From NCBI RefSeq assembly GCF_007741535.1, contig NZ_CP036525.1, positions 5,208,001-5,272,000 on the forward strand: a stretch of 64,000 nucleotides of DNA, read 5' to 3'. The DNA is from Rubripirellula lacrimiformis (GTDB taxonomy: Bacteria; Planctomycetota; Planctomycetia; Pirellulales; Pirellulaceae). How positions within the stretch are numbered: position 1 is the first letter of the stretch; the number at the start of each line of letters is the position of its first letter. The notes beneath the pieces were generated by a model, which was given only the letters and a program-made list of their open reading frames with translations, did no database searches and had not been told where the DNA came from. The translations under genes and the position numbers were made by a program. Below, piece by piece: positions 17,925 to 26,365 of the stretch.

Positions 17925-18380
17925 TTAGGCGGCCACCAACGGGCGTTCGCCAAGCGGGATAGGCGTGACCCATTCTGGCAATGGCTGACCAACGTGGCAA
18001 AGTCCGATCACCAGCGCGTCGTCGCGATTCGCAGTATTGCGTTGGCGACCATCCAACGAGCTTGCCGTTGCCGATCTGGGACGCCCGATCGACGAAGTCA
18101 GTTCGATCGAATGATCTGCGCTGCATCGTTTGCGGAGCATGCGTGTGATCCGTTTGGCGTCCTGCATCGCCATTGTATCACTGATCATCGCCATGATCCC
18201 GGTTTCGGTCCGCAACCAGTCAATTCGAACCGTCCGCCCCGACCGCTGCGCCAGCACAGCGACGAATTGCTGATAGAAAGCCGGTCGAAACGACAAATAC
18301 TTGGGAGTCACCAATACCGGCGTGGTATCGCCGGAACGACAAATTTCGACGATTCGGTTTGCCAAAGGTTCTAGCGACAT
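17925..18380 (-). CDS. Hypothetical protein, 151 residues
   Basis: A protein I do not recognise. It begins with a helical segment (LANRIVEICRSG) followed by LVTPKYLSFRPAFYQQFVAVLAQRSGRTVRIDWLRTETGIMAMI, which looks like a compact alpha/beta fold, and a Ser/Arg-rich linker before a short C-terminal strand region. No signal peptide or membrane helix is present. The ATG at 18380 and the tight spacing with both neighbours (66 and 80 bp) support it as a real gene. Confidence 0.6.
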   Translation of the reverse strand: MSLEPLANRIVEICRSGDTTPVLVTPKYLSFRPAFYQQFVAVLAQRSGRTVRIDWLRTETGIMAMISDTMAMQDAKRITRMLRKRCSADHSIELTSSIGRPRSATASSLDGRQRNTANRDDALVIGLCHVGQPLPEWVTPIPLGERPLVAA

Positions 18381-18460
18381 GTTTTACGGCGTGATCAGAT
18401 GGCGGTTTGATAAGCGGGGCGGCGATCAAAATCACCGCGTCCTAAACGTCCCGAGGAACG

Positions 18461-20257
18461 TTAACTGCCGGTTCGCATACGCGAGAGCATGGATTGGAAA
18501 TCGATGGTGACGCTTCGCGGTGCACCTTCCGATTTCGAACCAGGATCGGTTCGTGTCAGATCCATTTCGTCTTCGATCACCAGCATATCGCTGTCATCAT
18601 GCGCCAGTCGCAGACCACCATCGAAACTTTGCTGATCATCGTATCCCAATGGTTGACAGTGGTTTGTCGGCGCCGCGGCGCCACGGTCGTCGCTGTCCCA
18701 ATCGATGTCTTGCGACGCATTGATGTCGTGACCACCGTCGTCAAACGAAGGGCTTTCCAAGCTCAATACTTCTGGACGCTCTGCAACAGGTTCCGGCATG
18801 ATCATCACCGAATCGTCGTAGCTAGACATTCCGATGATCTCTTGATGCAACATCGCTTCCAAGTTTGTGGTCGATCGAACGCCCGACATCGGCACGGGTT
18901 CGGAAACAGCGGCCGGCTGATGCACCGATTTCGCTGCCTCGGACGTGGCCGCTGCGGGTGCCGCTGCGGGGATGTGGGCAGCAGGCACCGACGGAGCCGT
19001 TGCTTCCATTTCAACGCTGCAGGCGTGGTCGACGGATCGGCCGGCTAGGTCGTCGTTGGAACACCCGTCACCGAACGACGCGTTGTGTGCGGACGCGGCG
19101 ACAGCATTCAGGTCGACGTCTTCTTCGATTTCAAAGTCACCAAACAAGGCGGCAGGCAGCGGAGTGGTCCGAAGCAGTGCTGCGGCATCGCATTCATCCG
19201 GCTCGGATTCCAAGGTCGCGTCGGCCCCAGCATCGGATTCGTCTACCCACATCGCGGTCGCCGGTTCCACGCGAATATCATCCACCTCGCCGCCGGGTTC
19301 TTCCCAATTGCAGTCGTCGGATTCATCGGATGAATCGCATGGCACCGGTTGGGCCGGCTGGCTTGATTCCAAACTGCTAAGTTCGCCGAATTCGATCGGT
19401 GACCCGGCGTTGGCCGATTTCAAGGCCGGTTCTTCGATCATCGGGCTAGGCAATTGTTGCAGCGTTGCCCAAGCGCGATCGACAACCGCTTCGGTGATCA
19501 CCGATTCGTCAGATTCCTCGGCGCAATCGATCGCTTGCGTCATCATTTGGTTGACCAAACGAGGCACACCGCTGGCGGCATGATGGATCGCCGCAATCGC
19601 TTCGTCACTGATGGTTTGATCCGGTTCGGCACCACAGTGGCGAATGGTTTCTTGGATATAGCAGCGTGTTTCTTGGCTGTTCATCGGATGCAGATAGCAT
19701 CGCGTCGACACGCGTTGGACAAACGATTCCAACGATGGATCAATCAGGACTTCGTCCAGTTTCATGCCACCGCAAACCACGGCCGTCACACGTGGCTGAC
19801 CCGATCGCATGATGTTGGTGACCATCCGGATCGATTCAAGCACTTCGCGAGCGAGCGACTGTGCTTCGTCGACGACGATCAGCAGTCCTCGGTCGGACGC
19901 ATCGGGCCCACAAACGCGATCGACCAAGGCCAGATGCAGATCGTTGTCGGGTGTGCGAGCGTATTCGCAGCCAAGGTGATGCAGCAGATGGCGCAAGAAC
20001 GCAGCCCGATCTTCGATCGTTGTATCGCCAAGCACCACGACGTCGTGCGTCTTTTGATAGCGTTTGACCAACAGGTTGCAGATCAGCGACTTGCCAGTTC
20101 CGGGAGGGCCGATCACCAACGAAATGGCTTCCTGGGCGTCGATGCTGCGACCGACTCGAGTCACCGCGTCTTCGATACTGCCCAGTGCCACGTAACGGCT
20201 AACGCTTGGAAATGCCGGAAACGGTGGAACGTTGTATGTGCTGTTGGAAGATTGCAT
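18461..20257 (-). CDS. ExeA/GspA-like AAA ATPase with long acidic tail
   Basis: A 598-residue protein. Residues 1-280 form an AAA_22-type ATPase: Walker A GPPGTGKS at 50-57, Walker B LLIVVDEAQ near 125, and a sensor/arginine region GVPRLVNQMM near 235. This resembles ExeA/GspA and MshM ATPases that work with secretion or type IV pilus machinery. Residues 285-598 are a low-complexity acidic region rich in Asp, Glu and Ser with no predicted domain. The transport role is by analogy only; no secretin or pilin gene is adjacent. It begins a minus-strand run of four genes. Confidence 0.85.
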   Translation of the reverse strand: MQSSNSTYNVPPFPAFPSVSRYVALGSIEDAVTRVGRSIDAQEAISLVIGPPGTGKSLICNLLVKRYQKTHDVVVLGDTTIEDRAAFLRHLLHHLGCEYARTPDNDLHLALVDRVCGPDASDRGLLIVVDEAQSLAREVLESIRMVTNIMRSGQPRVTAVVCGGMKLDEVLIDPSLESFVQRVSTRCYLHPMNSQETRCYIQETIRHCGAEPDQTISDEAIAAIHHAASGVPRLVNQMMTQAIDCAEESDESVITEAVVDRAWATLQQLPSPMIEEPALKSANAGSPIEFGELSSLESSQPAQPVPCDSSDESDDCNWEEPGGEVDDIRVEPATAMWVDESDAGADATLESEPDECDAAALLRTTPLPAALFGDFEIEEDVDLNAVAASAHNASFGDGCSNDDLAGRSVDHACSVEMEATAPSVPAAHIPAAAPAAATSEAAKSVHQPAAVSEPVPMSGVRSTTNLEAMLHQEIIGMSSYDDSVMIMPEPVAERPEVLSLESPSFDDGGHDINASQDIDWDSDDRGAAAPTNHCQPLGYDDQQSFDGGLRLAHDDSDMLVIEDEMDLTRTDPGSKSEGAPRSVTIDFQSMLSRMRTGS

Positions 20258-20750
20258 GGAATGGCCCGCGAACGTTTGGGGGAGGTCGTTGTGGTGTGCA
20301 GCGCCGATAGACCGCTACGATCGGTATAATCGGCACAATCTGCCACGACCTTGAGAGCGACTGTGTCAAAAACGGCGAGCACTCGAATTTGTCCCGCTCA
20401 GGTAGACCGGTGTTCGGTGCCAATCCATCAGCGGTTCGATGGCCCAGCGGGCCTGTTCCGGCCCCCCTTGGGACGTCCAGGCCAAGCCGTCGCAGGCCAC
20501 CGCGATGCCAGCATGCGGGCGTGAAACAGGCATCGCAGCGTTGATAAAAATCAGCCACGACGGCCAGACCGGATAACCCGCACTTCTTGCCGCCAGAACC
20601 CGAAACGGTGCCATCAGTCTTTTTTCAGAGCTAACGTCCCGGCATGCCTGGGTCGATACCGTCCACTGCTCGGCGATCGGGCAGTCGGTGCTGGATCGCG
20701 ACAGAGGCCATCAAACTTCCTTCCTAGTGACCACCCCCAAAAGGAATTTT
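20258..20750. other. Divergent intergenic region
   Basis: About 490 bp between the AAA ATPase (minus) and the small protein at 20751 (plus). Short open frames are present on the minus strand, including one of 82 codons from about 20614, but none has a convincing ribosome-binding site or recognisable content. Promoters for both flanking genes are expected here. Confidence 0.5.
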
Positions 20751-21095
20751 ATGATCGGTTTAACGCCACGTAAGATCGACTTCACGACCCTGTGCGAGAA
20801 CATCGAACGGCGACTTTGCGACCTCGGCCACCTGGTCCCCAATCAGTTCCCGATGACTCAGCGCGAAGTCGTGCGAGCCGGAAAGACTGTCGGCGTTTAC
20901 TTCTGTGTGCACGGCCCGCGAAGTGTCAAGTTGACGGCGATTTGCGACTTCAACAAGAAACAAGTGATCTTCTACGGCAGCGACGGTATCCGACGCGAAT
21001 CGATGCCAGTCGCCGTCCAAGCACCCGTGAAGGTTGCCAACAGCAAACCCGCCAAGGCCGCGGCTAAAGATGAAGCCCAAACCGTGTTGGCCTGA
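20751..21095 (+). CDS. Small conserved-type hypothetical protein, 114 residues
   Basis: A cytosolic-looking protein with a compact alpha/beta head (KIDFTTLCENIERRLCDLG, VVRAGKTVGVYFCVHGPRSVKL, ICDFNKKQVIFYGSDGIR) and an Ala/Lys-rich tail. The start at 20751 follows an AAGGAA site at optimal spacing, which decides it over a longer in-frame upstream start. No named family is recognised. Its codon use and layout look like a genuine gene. Confidence 0.75.
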   Translation: MIGLTPRKIDFTTLCENIERRLCDLGHLVPNQFPMTQREVVRAGKTVGVYFCVHGPRSVKLTAICDFNKKQVIFYGSDGIRRESMPVAVQAPVKVANSKPAKAAAKDEAQTVLA

Positions 21096-21133
21096 GGATT
21101 GGATCACGGGATCCGGCCAAGACAAGAGAGCCG

Positions 21134-21208
21134 GTGAACGAGTGGCCGTTGAATGAACGGCCAGTGAATGAACGGCCAGTGAATGAACGGCCAGTGAATG
21201 AAGACCCA
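21134..21208 (+). repeat. 15-bp tandem repeat, about five copies
   Basis: Units of GTGAATGAACGGCCA at 21164-21178 and 21179-21193, with degenerate copies before (from 21134) and after (to 21208). Read in frame it would spell a VNERP pentapeptide repeat, but the frame then runs into the end of the antisense kinase gene. It lies in the convergent gap between the small protein and the kinase. Confidence 0.9.
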
Positions 21209-21279
21209 GTGCAAAGCCCGCTAGAAAAGGGGCGATGCAGAGGCCAGTCCGACCGGGACGCGGCTGCAACGCATCGACA

Positions 21280-24105
21280 TCAAAGCCGAGACAACTGGTC
21301 GGACCGCGGCGCTTCCTTAGGCAGTTCCATCGTCCGCAGCGGCGTCGGATGGGTCATCACCAGCAATTGGACATGGCGCAGATCCCAGCGTCGGATCACG
21401 CCATCGTCGTAACCGGCCACCAGCCAACGCCCGGCGGGGTCAATCCACACCGACCACGCTTCGCCGCCGGAGTCGAGGATTTGGTAGGCCGCCCCAAGCC
21501 GGTCCGACTCGCCATCCACCAACCACACGCTGCCGTCCATCATCGCTGCTGCGATCCAACGACCATCGGCCGAAACATCCAGCCCCAACACGGACTGCGA
21601 CGACAGATCCAGACGTGCGGCCGTGGCGATCGATCCCAGCTGCCAACGATGGATCGATCCATCGGCGCCGCCGGTGACAATCACGTCATGATCGGGCTTC
21701 CGAACAATCTTCATCGCTTCGACCTGGCCGCTGTGAGGCGAATTGGCAAGATCGATCAACGTGGGTGACTGATCCGGCACATCCGATAAACCGTACAGGG
21801 CCACGCTGCCACCGCGGCTGCCGACCACCAAGGTTGCCAAATCACCACGAGGACTGGCAAAACCAATCTGCTTGGCATCGACCGCACCAAAATCAATGGC
21901 CGGCACCGATGATGGCGTTTGGCGAGTCGCGTCGATCGCGTTCCAGGGATACACCACCGCTTCGACATCGTTCGCGACAGGATCCTTTCTGGCCACCGCG
22001 GCCAGCCATTTCGAATCCGGATCGATTGCTAGTTGAGAGATTTCCTGGTCGGCAAAAAAAGCGGCTCCGTTGACAGAACCGTTGGGCGATGCGGTGGTGC
22101 CTGGCCCGATTTCCCAGATTCCGATTCGCTTCCCTCTGGAACCGGTCACGACGATGGGCAGCGTTGGGTGCCAGGTGGCCGCCAACACTTCACTCGTCTC
22201 GCCTTCGATCGGCAACACGGTGCTGGCCACTTGATCCGCGGTCAGATCCCACAATCGCGGCGTCGCGTCAAAGCCGCCCGATAGCAACCGCTTGCCATCC
22301 GGCGAAATCTGGACCAACGTCGCCATGTCCTGATGCCCCACCAACTTTTCCGGTGCAACCGGTTGGTCGGAAGCTCCGCCATCCGAATGCTGGTTCAAGT
22401 TCCATACGAATGGCTCTGCATCTTCGGCGATCGATACCAAGCGGTCCGCAGATCCGATGATGCGGTTCACTTCGCCCTGATGGCCTGGCATCCGGATGGT
22501 CGCTGGCACAGCCAAACTGACATCGGTCGCCATCGCCTTGCCGAATTGTTCCGAAGCCGCCACGGGGTCGGTCGCCAAAAGTTCGATCGCGCTGGTCATC
22601 CATTGGTCCGCAGTCCGCTGTCCCCCGTCCGGCCCGACCACGATAGGCTTCGTTTCGGCAACATCTTTGTCGCCACCGTTATGGCCTGAAGCCTCGGATT
22701 GCTCGGTCTTGGACACTGACGCTGACCCATCGCCCGCATCATCCTGGCTGTCGCCCCCCCCCATCGCGACGATGGCAATGAACAGCAGCACCAAGCCGCC
22801 GCCGACGACTCCGGCAACGACTTTGGGATGGAAGCGGTTGCCGGCGGCACGGCCATTCTCCCCACCGGTATGCGTCCCGATTGTCGCCCCCGTGGCTGTG
22901 CCAGCAATTGGCACCGACGCGATCGTTTCGTCGAAAAATCCTTCGGCGGTGGATTGATCGGATGCCAATGCCTGAGTCGCGGACACGGCGAACGGTTCGG
23001 TGGGCACGGCATCGGGAACGGTGTCCAAGGTCGCGGTGAAGTCTTCACCAGCGGTCGAAAGATTGCCCAAGTCGGCCGTTTCAGCAGCTGTCCCCGACGG
23101 GGTGGGCGATGCGAATCCGGAAATTCCCGCACCGGACGCCACAAAGCTAGGCTTCGTTTGCCCTTCGGCACGCAGCGCATCCCGCAATGCGTCGACCATA
23201 TCGACGTTGGTTTCGAAACGCTGTTCCCATTTCAGGTCGGTCGCTTTTCGAATCACTTCTTGTTCGGCGGGACTGACTTGGTCCAGATGCAGATTGCCTT
23301 GGCGGTGGGCATCCAGCACTTCCCACAACGATCCATCGTTGACCGGCAGAGTTCCGGTTCGCAGATGGTAGTACGTGACGGCCAACGCATATTGGTCACT
23401 GGAACGCGACGGCTTTCCGCTGATCGCCTCGGGGGCCATGTACGCCGGCGTGCCCGCCGCGCTGGTCGCGGTGACCTGGTTGCGAGTCAGGATGCGAGCC
23501 AGCCCAAAGTCACAAACCACTGCGGATGATCCGATCAGCACGATGTTGGCTGGCTTGATATCACTGTGTTGGATCGCGATCGGGCCATCGCCCAAGTCGT
23601 GGATGGGCGAATTCAGGAAATCGATGCCTTTGGCCGATTCGTCCATGTACGAAATCAGTTCCTTGGGCGGGATCCCCGGCAGTCCCGATTTGACACAATC
23701 ACGCAGCCTGGCCTGCAAACTCTGTCCCCCCAACAACATCGAAACCGCCAACCAACTCGGTTCGACTTCATGCTGGGGAACGAACAGCCCCGATTGACCT
23801 TTGCCTTCGACGATCGACAGATCGATCGTTTCGTTGGCAACGTCGGGCGCCTCTTCGATCACCTTGCCTTCACCATCAAGCAACCAGATGGCAGTGATCG
23901 GCATCAGATTGGCGTGCCGAATCTGTTTGACTCGTCGAACGCCGTCGTATTCCTTTTGCCCCTGCCCGTCCGAAAGATCAATGAACTTGACTGCCGCAGC
24001 GGCGCCACCGGGAGCGGTTGCCCGCCAAACTTGACCAAACTGCCCTCGCCCGAGGAATTCTTGCAGCCGGTATCCCGGGGCGAATTGGAATCCACGTTTC
24101 AGCAT
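21280..24105 (-). CDS. Membrane Ser/Thr protein kinase with C-terminal WD40-like repeats
   Basis: A 941-residue protein. Residues 10-300 form a Hanks-type kinase: glycine loop GRGQFGQV (19-26), ATP-lysine K40, catalytic loop H180-S-D182-I-K184, DFG at 199-201, and APE-type YMAPE. The catalytic loop has Ser in place of the usual Arg, making it a non-RD kinase. A Ser/Thr/Ala-rich linker precedes one membrane helix (about 428-448, VVGGGLVLLFIAIVAM). The rest is a WD40-like propeller (for instance DGKRLLSGGFDATPRLWDL, DVSADGRWIAAAMMDGSVWLV, GRWLVAGYDDGVIRRWDL). The expected topology is kinase in the cytoplasm and propeller outside. Substrates are unknown. Confidence 0.93.
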   Translation of the reverse strand: MLKRGFQFAPGYRLQEFLGRGQFGQVWRATAPGGAAAAVKFIDLSDGQGQKEYDGVRRVKQIRHANLMPITAIWLLDGEGKVIEEAPDVANETIDLSIVEGKGQSGLFVPQHEVEPSWLAVSMLLGGQSLQARLRDCVKSGLPGIPPKELISYMDESAKGIDFLNSPIHDLGDGPIAIQHSDIKPANIVLIGSSAVVCDFGLARILTRNQVTATSAAGTPAYMAPEAISGKPSRSSDQYALAVTYYHLRTGTLPVNDGSLWEVLDAHRQGNLHLDQVSPAEQEVIRKATDLKWEQRFETNVDMVDALRDALRAEGQTKPSFVASGAGISGFASPTPSGTAAETADLGNLSTAGEDFTATLDTVPDAVPTEPFAVSATQALASDQSTAEGFFDETIASVPIAGTATGATIGTHTGGENGRAAGNRFHPKVVAGVVGGGLVLLFIAIVAMGGGDSQDDAGDGSASVSKTEQSEASGHNGGDKDVAETKPIVVGPDGGQRTADQWMTSAIELLATDPVAASEQFGKAMATDVSLAVPATIRMPGHQGEVNRIIGSADRLVSIAEDAEPFVWNLNQHSDGGASDQPVAPEKLVGHQDMATLVQISPDGKRLLSGGFDATPRLWDLTADQVASTVLPIEGETSEVLAATWHPTLPIVVTGSRGKRIGIWEIGPGTTASPNGSVNGAAFFADQEISQLAIDPDSKWLAAVARKDPVANDVEAVVYPWNAIDATRQTPSSVPAIDFGAVDAKQIGFASPRGDLATLVVGSRGGSVALYGLSDVPDQSPTLIDLANSPHSGQVEAMKIVRKPDHDVIVTGGADGSIHRWQLGSIATAARLDLSSQSVLGLDVSADGRWIAAAMMDGSVWLVDGESDRLGAAYQILDSGGEAWSVWIDPAGRWLVAGYDDGVIRRWDLRHVQLLVMTHPTPLRTMELPKEAPRSDQLSRL

Positions 24106-24450
24106 GTTCGATCCGAAGGCAAAGAGTACGTCGTCAGCAACGAGTATAGCGAAAGTCGATCGCGGTTCTTACCGCAGTCGGACCGCAGTCGACGACGCGT
24201 TTTCCATCATCCGATCATGGCCCGCGGCATCATCTTGTTGAATGTTGCTGTGATTGAAATGTGGATTCCGGATCCCACCGAACGCCATGATTTCCCGATT
24301 GCGACGGACAGGAATTCTTTTTGCTGAAGGCCTGGGTCAGGTTGTGCCGATTGTTCCGAATGGAGGGGTCGGTCTGGTACGGCGCGCATAGGAATGACGC
24401 GACGAGCACTGCTGCGCCCTTTCGCTTGCACAGCCCTTAAGGATCGAACC
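24106..24450. other. Divergent intergenic region
   Basis: About 345 bp between the WD40 kinase (minus) and the secreted protein (plus). No gene with supportable content was seen. An AAGGATCG ribosome-binding site lies just before the ATG at 24451. Promoters for both genes are expected. Confidence 0.5.
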
Positions 24451-25458
24451 ATGCGAATCTCGTTCTCACGAATCATGACCGCCGCGACCACCTTGGTGAT
24501 TGCCGCGGGAGCCGTTTCCAACGCCGAAGCCCAGCGTCCGGTCGTGCCCGGAATGGGCTCGGAAATCGTCGGCGTCGCGGACGACTTCGAAGACGAAAAG
24601 TGGGGATACATTCCTCGCGATCCCAAAAGCACCGAAGACATCGACGAAAACCAACGCGGTCCGATGGGTCGCAGCACCAATGGTCGTTGGTACGAAGGCA
24701 TCAAACGCGGCCACCCCGATATCGTCAAACGAGTCTCCACGCCCAGCGGCGGGCTGCCCGGTAGCACCGGATCGCTGTTGCTGAAGAGCCTGCGAACGGG
24801 GATCCCCGGACAACCATCGGGCAAAATGCACCAGGACGATTTCGTCGCCAATGTGCAGTACCGCCTGAAACGAACGATCAATGTTTCCGAGGCTCCCAGC
24901 GTCACCACGCGGCTGTACCTGCCGCCCGTCGACACCTGGGAAAACCGATCGGGACCACACTTCGGTTTCCGCTTGGCCCTGGAAACCACGGCGATGACCG
25001 ACAAAGAAGTCGGCGTCGGCATCTTCAAACGAACCAAGCGTGAAATGGGCAACGAAGTCTATTGGCCAGGTCTGTTTGTCGAATTTGAAAGCAAATCAGA
25101 TTCCGGCAAAGACGCCGACTTCGCCTACCTGCGGGTTCGCAGCAATCAACGAGGCGGCGATTTCCGAGGCCCTCAAATCACGACCACCGGATGGTGGACG
25201 CTGGGAATGAGCGTGACGCCGGACGGAATGGTTCACTATTACGCTTCGCCGGGTGTCGACGAGTTGACCGAGGCGGACTACATCACCAGCCAATTCCCAT
25301 ACGATTATCGCTGCGAACGGTTCCGAACGTTCTTCTATAACGTCTGCAGTGCCGACGACGACCGACGTTGGAGTACGGCGTTCATCGTTGACGACCCGAA
25401 GGTCTACGTCGTGCGTCCGCAGGGACAAATGGCGACCCGCAGCAATAATCGGCGGTAA
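24451..25458 (+). CDS. Secreted protein of unknown function
   Basis: A 335-residue protein with a clear Sec signal peptide (FSRIMTAATTLVIAAGAVSNAEA, cleavage near residue 27). The mature part is beta-rich and acidic: ADDFEDEKWGYIPR early on, GSLLLKSLRTGIPG, then HFGFRLALETTAMTDKE and GWWTLGMSVTPDGMVHYYASPGVD. This order of strands recalls concanavalin/jelly-roll carbohydrate-binding folds, but no family is named. ATG 24451 is chosen for its AAGGA site and because the signal peptide begins there. It is probably periplasmic or external. Confidence 0.8.
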   Translation: MRISFSRIMTAATTLVIAAGAVSNAEAQRPVVPGMGSEIVGVADDFEDEKWGYIPRDPKSTEDIDENQRGPMGRSTNGRWYEGIKRGHPDIVKRVSTPSGGLPGSTGSLLLKSLRTGIPGQPSGKMHQDDFVANVQYRLKRTINVSEAPSVTTRLYLPPVDTWENRSGPHFGFRLALETTAMTDKEVGVGIFKRTKREMGNEVYWPGLFVEFESKSDSGKDADFAYLRVRSNQRGGDFRGPQITTTGWWTLGMSVTPDGMVHYYASPGVDELTEADYITSQFPYDYRCERFRTFFYNVCSADDDRRWSTAFIVDDPKVYVVRPQGQMATRSNNRR

Positions 25459-25485
25459 TGGGGGGCATAGGGCCGAAAGAAGATG

Positions 25486-25520
25486 GCCGAAAGTCTTGGC
25501 GACTTGCGCTACGGAAGTCG
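25486..25520. repeat. Dispersed CGAAAGTC-type palindrome copy
   Basis: CCGAAAGTCTTGGCGACTT followed by GCGCTACGGAAGTCGG, lying between the convergent ends of two genes. It belongs to the same short repeat family as the copies at 8621, 8771, 8886 and 38214. Confidence 0.75.
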
Positions 25521-25548
25521 GCGGCGAAGATGGCCGGGGTGGATGCCG

Positions 25549-26166
25549 TTACCGGAGCGTTGCTTCGATGGCGGCTTCGTATTCGTTGTCCGACAGATTC
25601 AAAATTTCTCGCATCTCGGCCAGCACTTTCAGCTTCTCGTCGCTCAGTTCGCCTTCGGCGCTGGCGGCCAAGAACATCGCCTGCAGCGCCTCGACACGTT
25701 GGCCTTGATCCCAGCGTGTCGAAACCGTCAACACATAGTTGGCGGCTTTGATCCCATTCTGTTGGGCGATCGAGCACAATCGGCCCAGTTCTTCTCGGTC
25801 GAATTCACGGCCCAGTCTGTCGGACCCCAAATCCAACAGCGCGGCAATCTCTGCTTCGCTGATCGATCCGTCGATCAATGTCACTACGACGGCGGACCGG
25901 ATGGTTTCGTCCACGAACTGCTCTGCAGCGGCCATTTCATGAGTGGCCTGATCCATCTGCATCACGGTCGGATCCCAGGTCTGTTTGCACTGATCGCACT
26001 GGACAAACAATTCGGGCCCCCCAATCGGAACGGTGGGGATGAAATACAGCGTCAACCAGGGCCGACGGGCCCGCAGCCGGAACGTCTGGGGCACTCTGCA
26101 ACCGGGACAATAGAAATTGCCTCGTTCGCGGGTCCGCGTCAAATTCGTGGTGCCGATTAAAATCAT
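25549..26166 (-). CDS. Zinc-ribbon protein with TerB-like helical domain
   Basis: A 205-residue protein. The N-terminal part has two CxxC pairs, FYCPGCR and VQCDQCKQTW, typical of a zinc ribbon; between them a short hydrophobic stretch (PWLTLYFIPTVPIGG) is present. The C-terminal 120 residues (DETIRSAVVVTLIDGSISEAE, AMFLAASAEGELSDEKLKVLAEM) match the repeated DG/EG-containing helices of TerB-like domains. ATG 26166 is preferred over a longer frame because the ribbon begins directly after MILIGTTNL. The role is unknown; TerB-like folds occur in stress and envelope proteins. Confidence 0.75.
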   Translation of the reverse strand: MILIGTTNLTRTRERGNFYCPGCRVPQTFRLRARRPWLTLYFIPTVPIGGPELFVQCDQCKQTWDPTVMQMDQATHEMAAAEQFVDETIRSAVVVTLIDGSISEAEIAALLDLGSDRLGREFDREELGRLCSIAQQNGIKAANYVLTVSTRWDQGQRVEALQAMFLAASAEGELSDEKLKVLAEMREILNLSDNEYEAAIEATLR

Positions 26167-26365
26167 GCTCCCATGATACGGGTCCCCGCGATGTCGGTCG
26201 ACGGGCGATTCGACCGACCGATCCACCGCCATCCGCTAATGGGGGGCACCCACCCGGGTATGTCTTCCGGTTTCGTAGGTGCCGAAATCCCTGCCCGGCG
26301 GCCCAGCGTGCATCGATATGCAGTTTTGCTGAATGTCCCGGTTGTCAAACGACGATTAAAGTCGC

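Noticed and set aside
20366-20614. Minus-strand 82-codon frame before the small protein gene
   Set aside because: There is no supporting ribosome-binding site, composition or homology.
21134-21412. Frame of about 92 codons starting in the 15-bp repeats
   Set aside because: It runs antisense into the end of the WD40 kinase gene and shows no protein family content.
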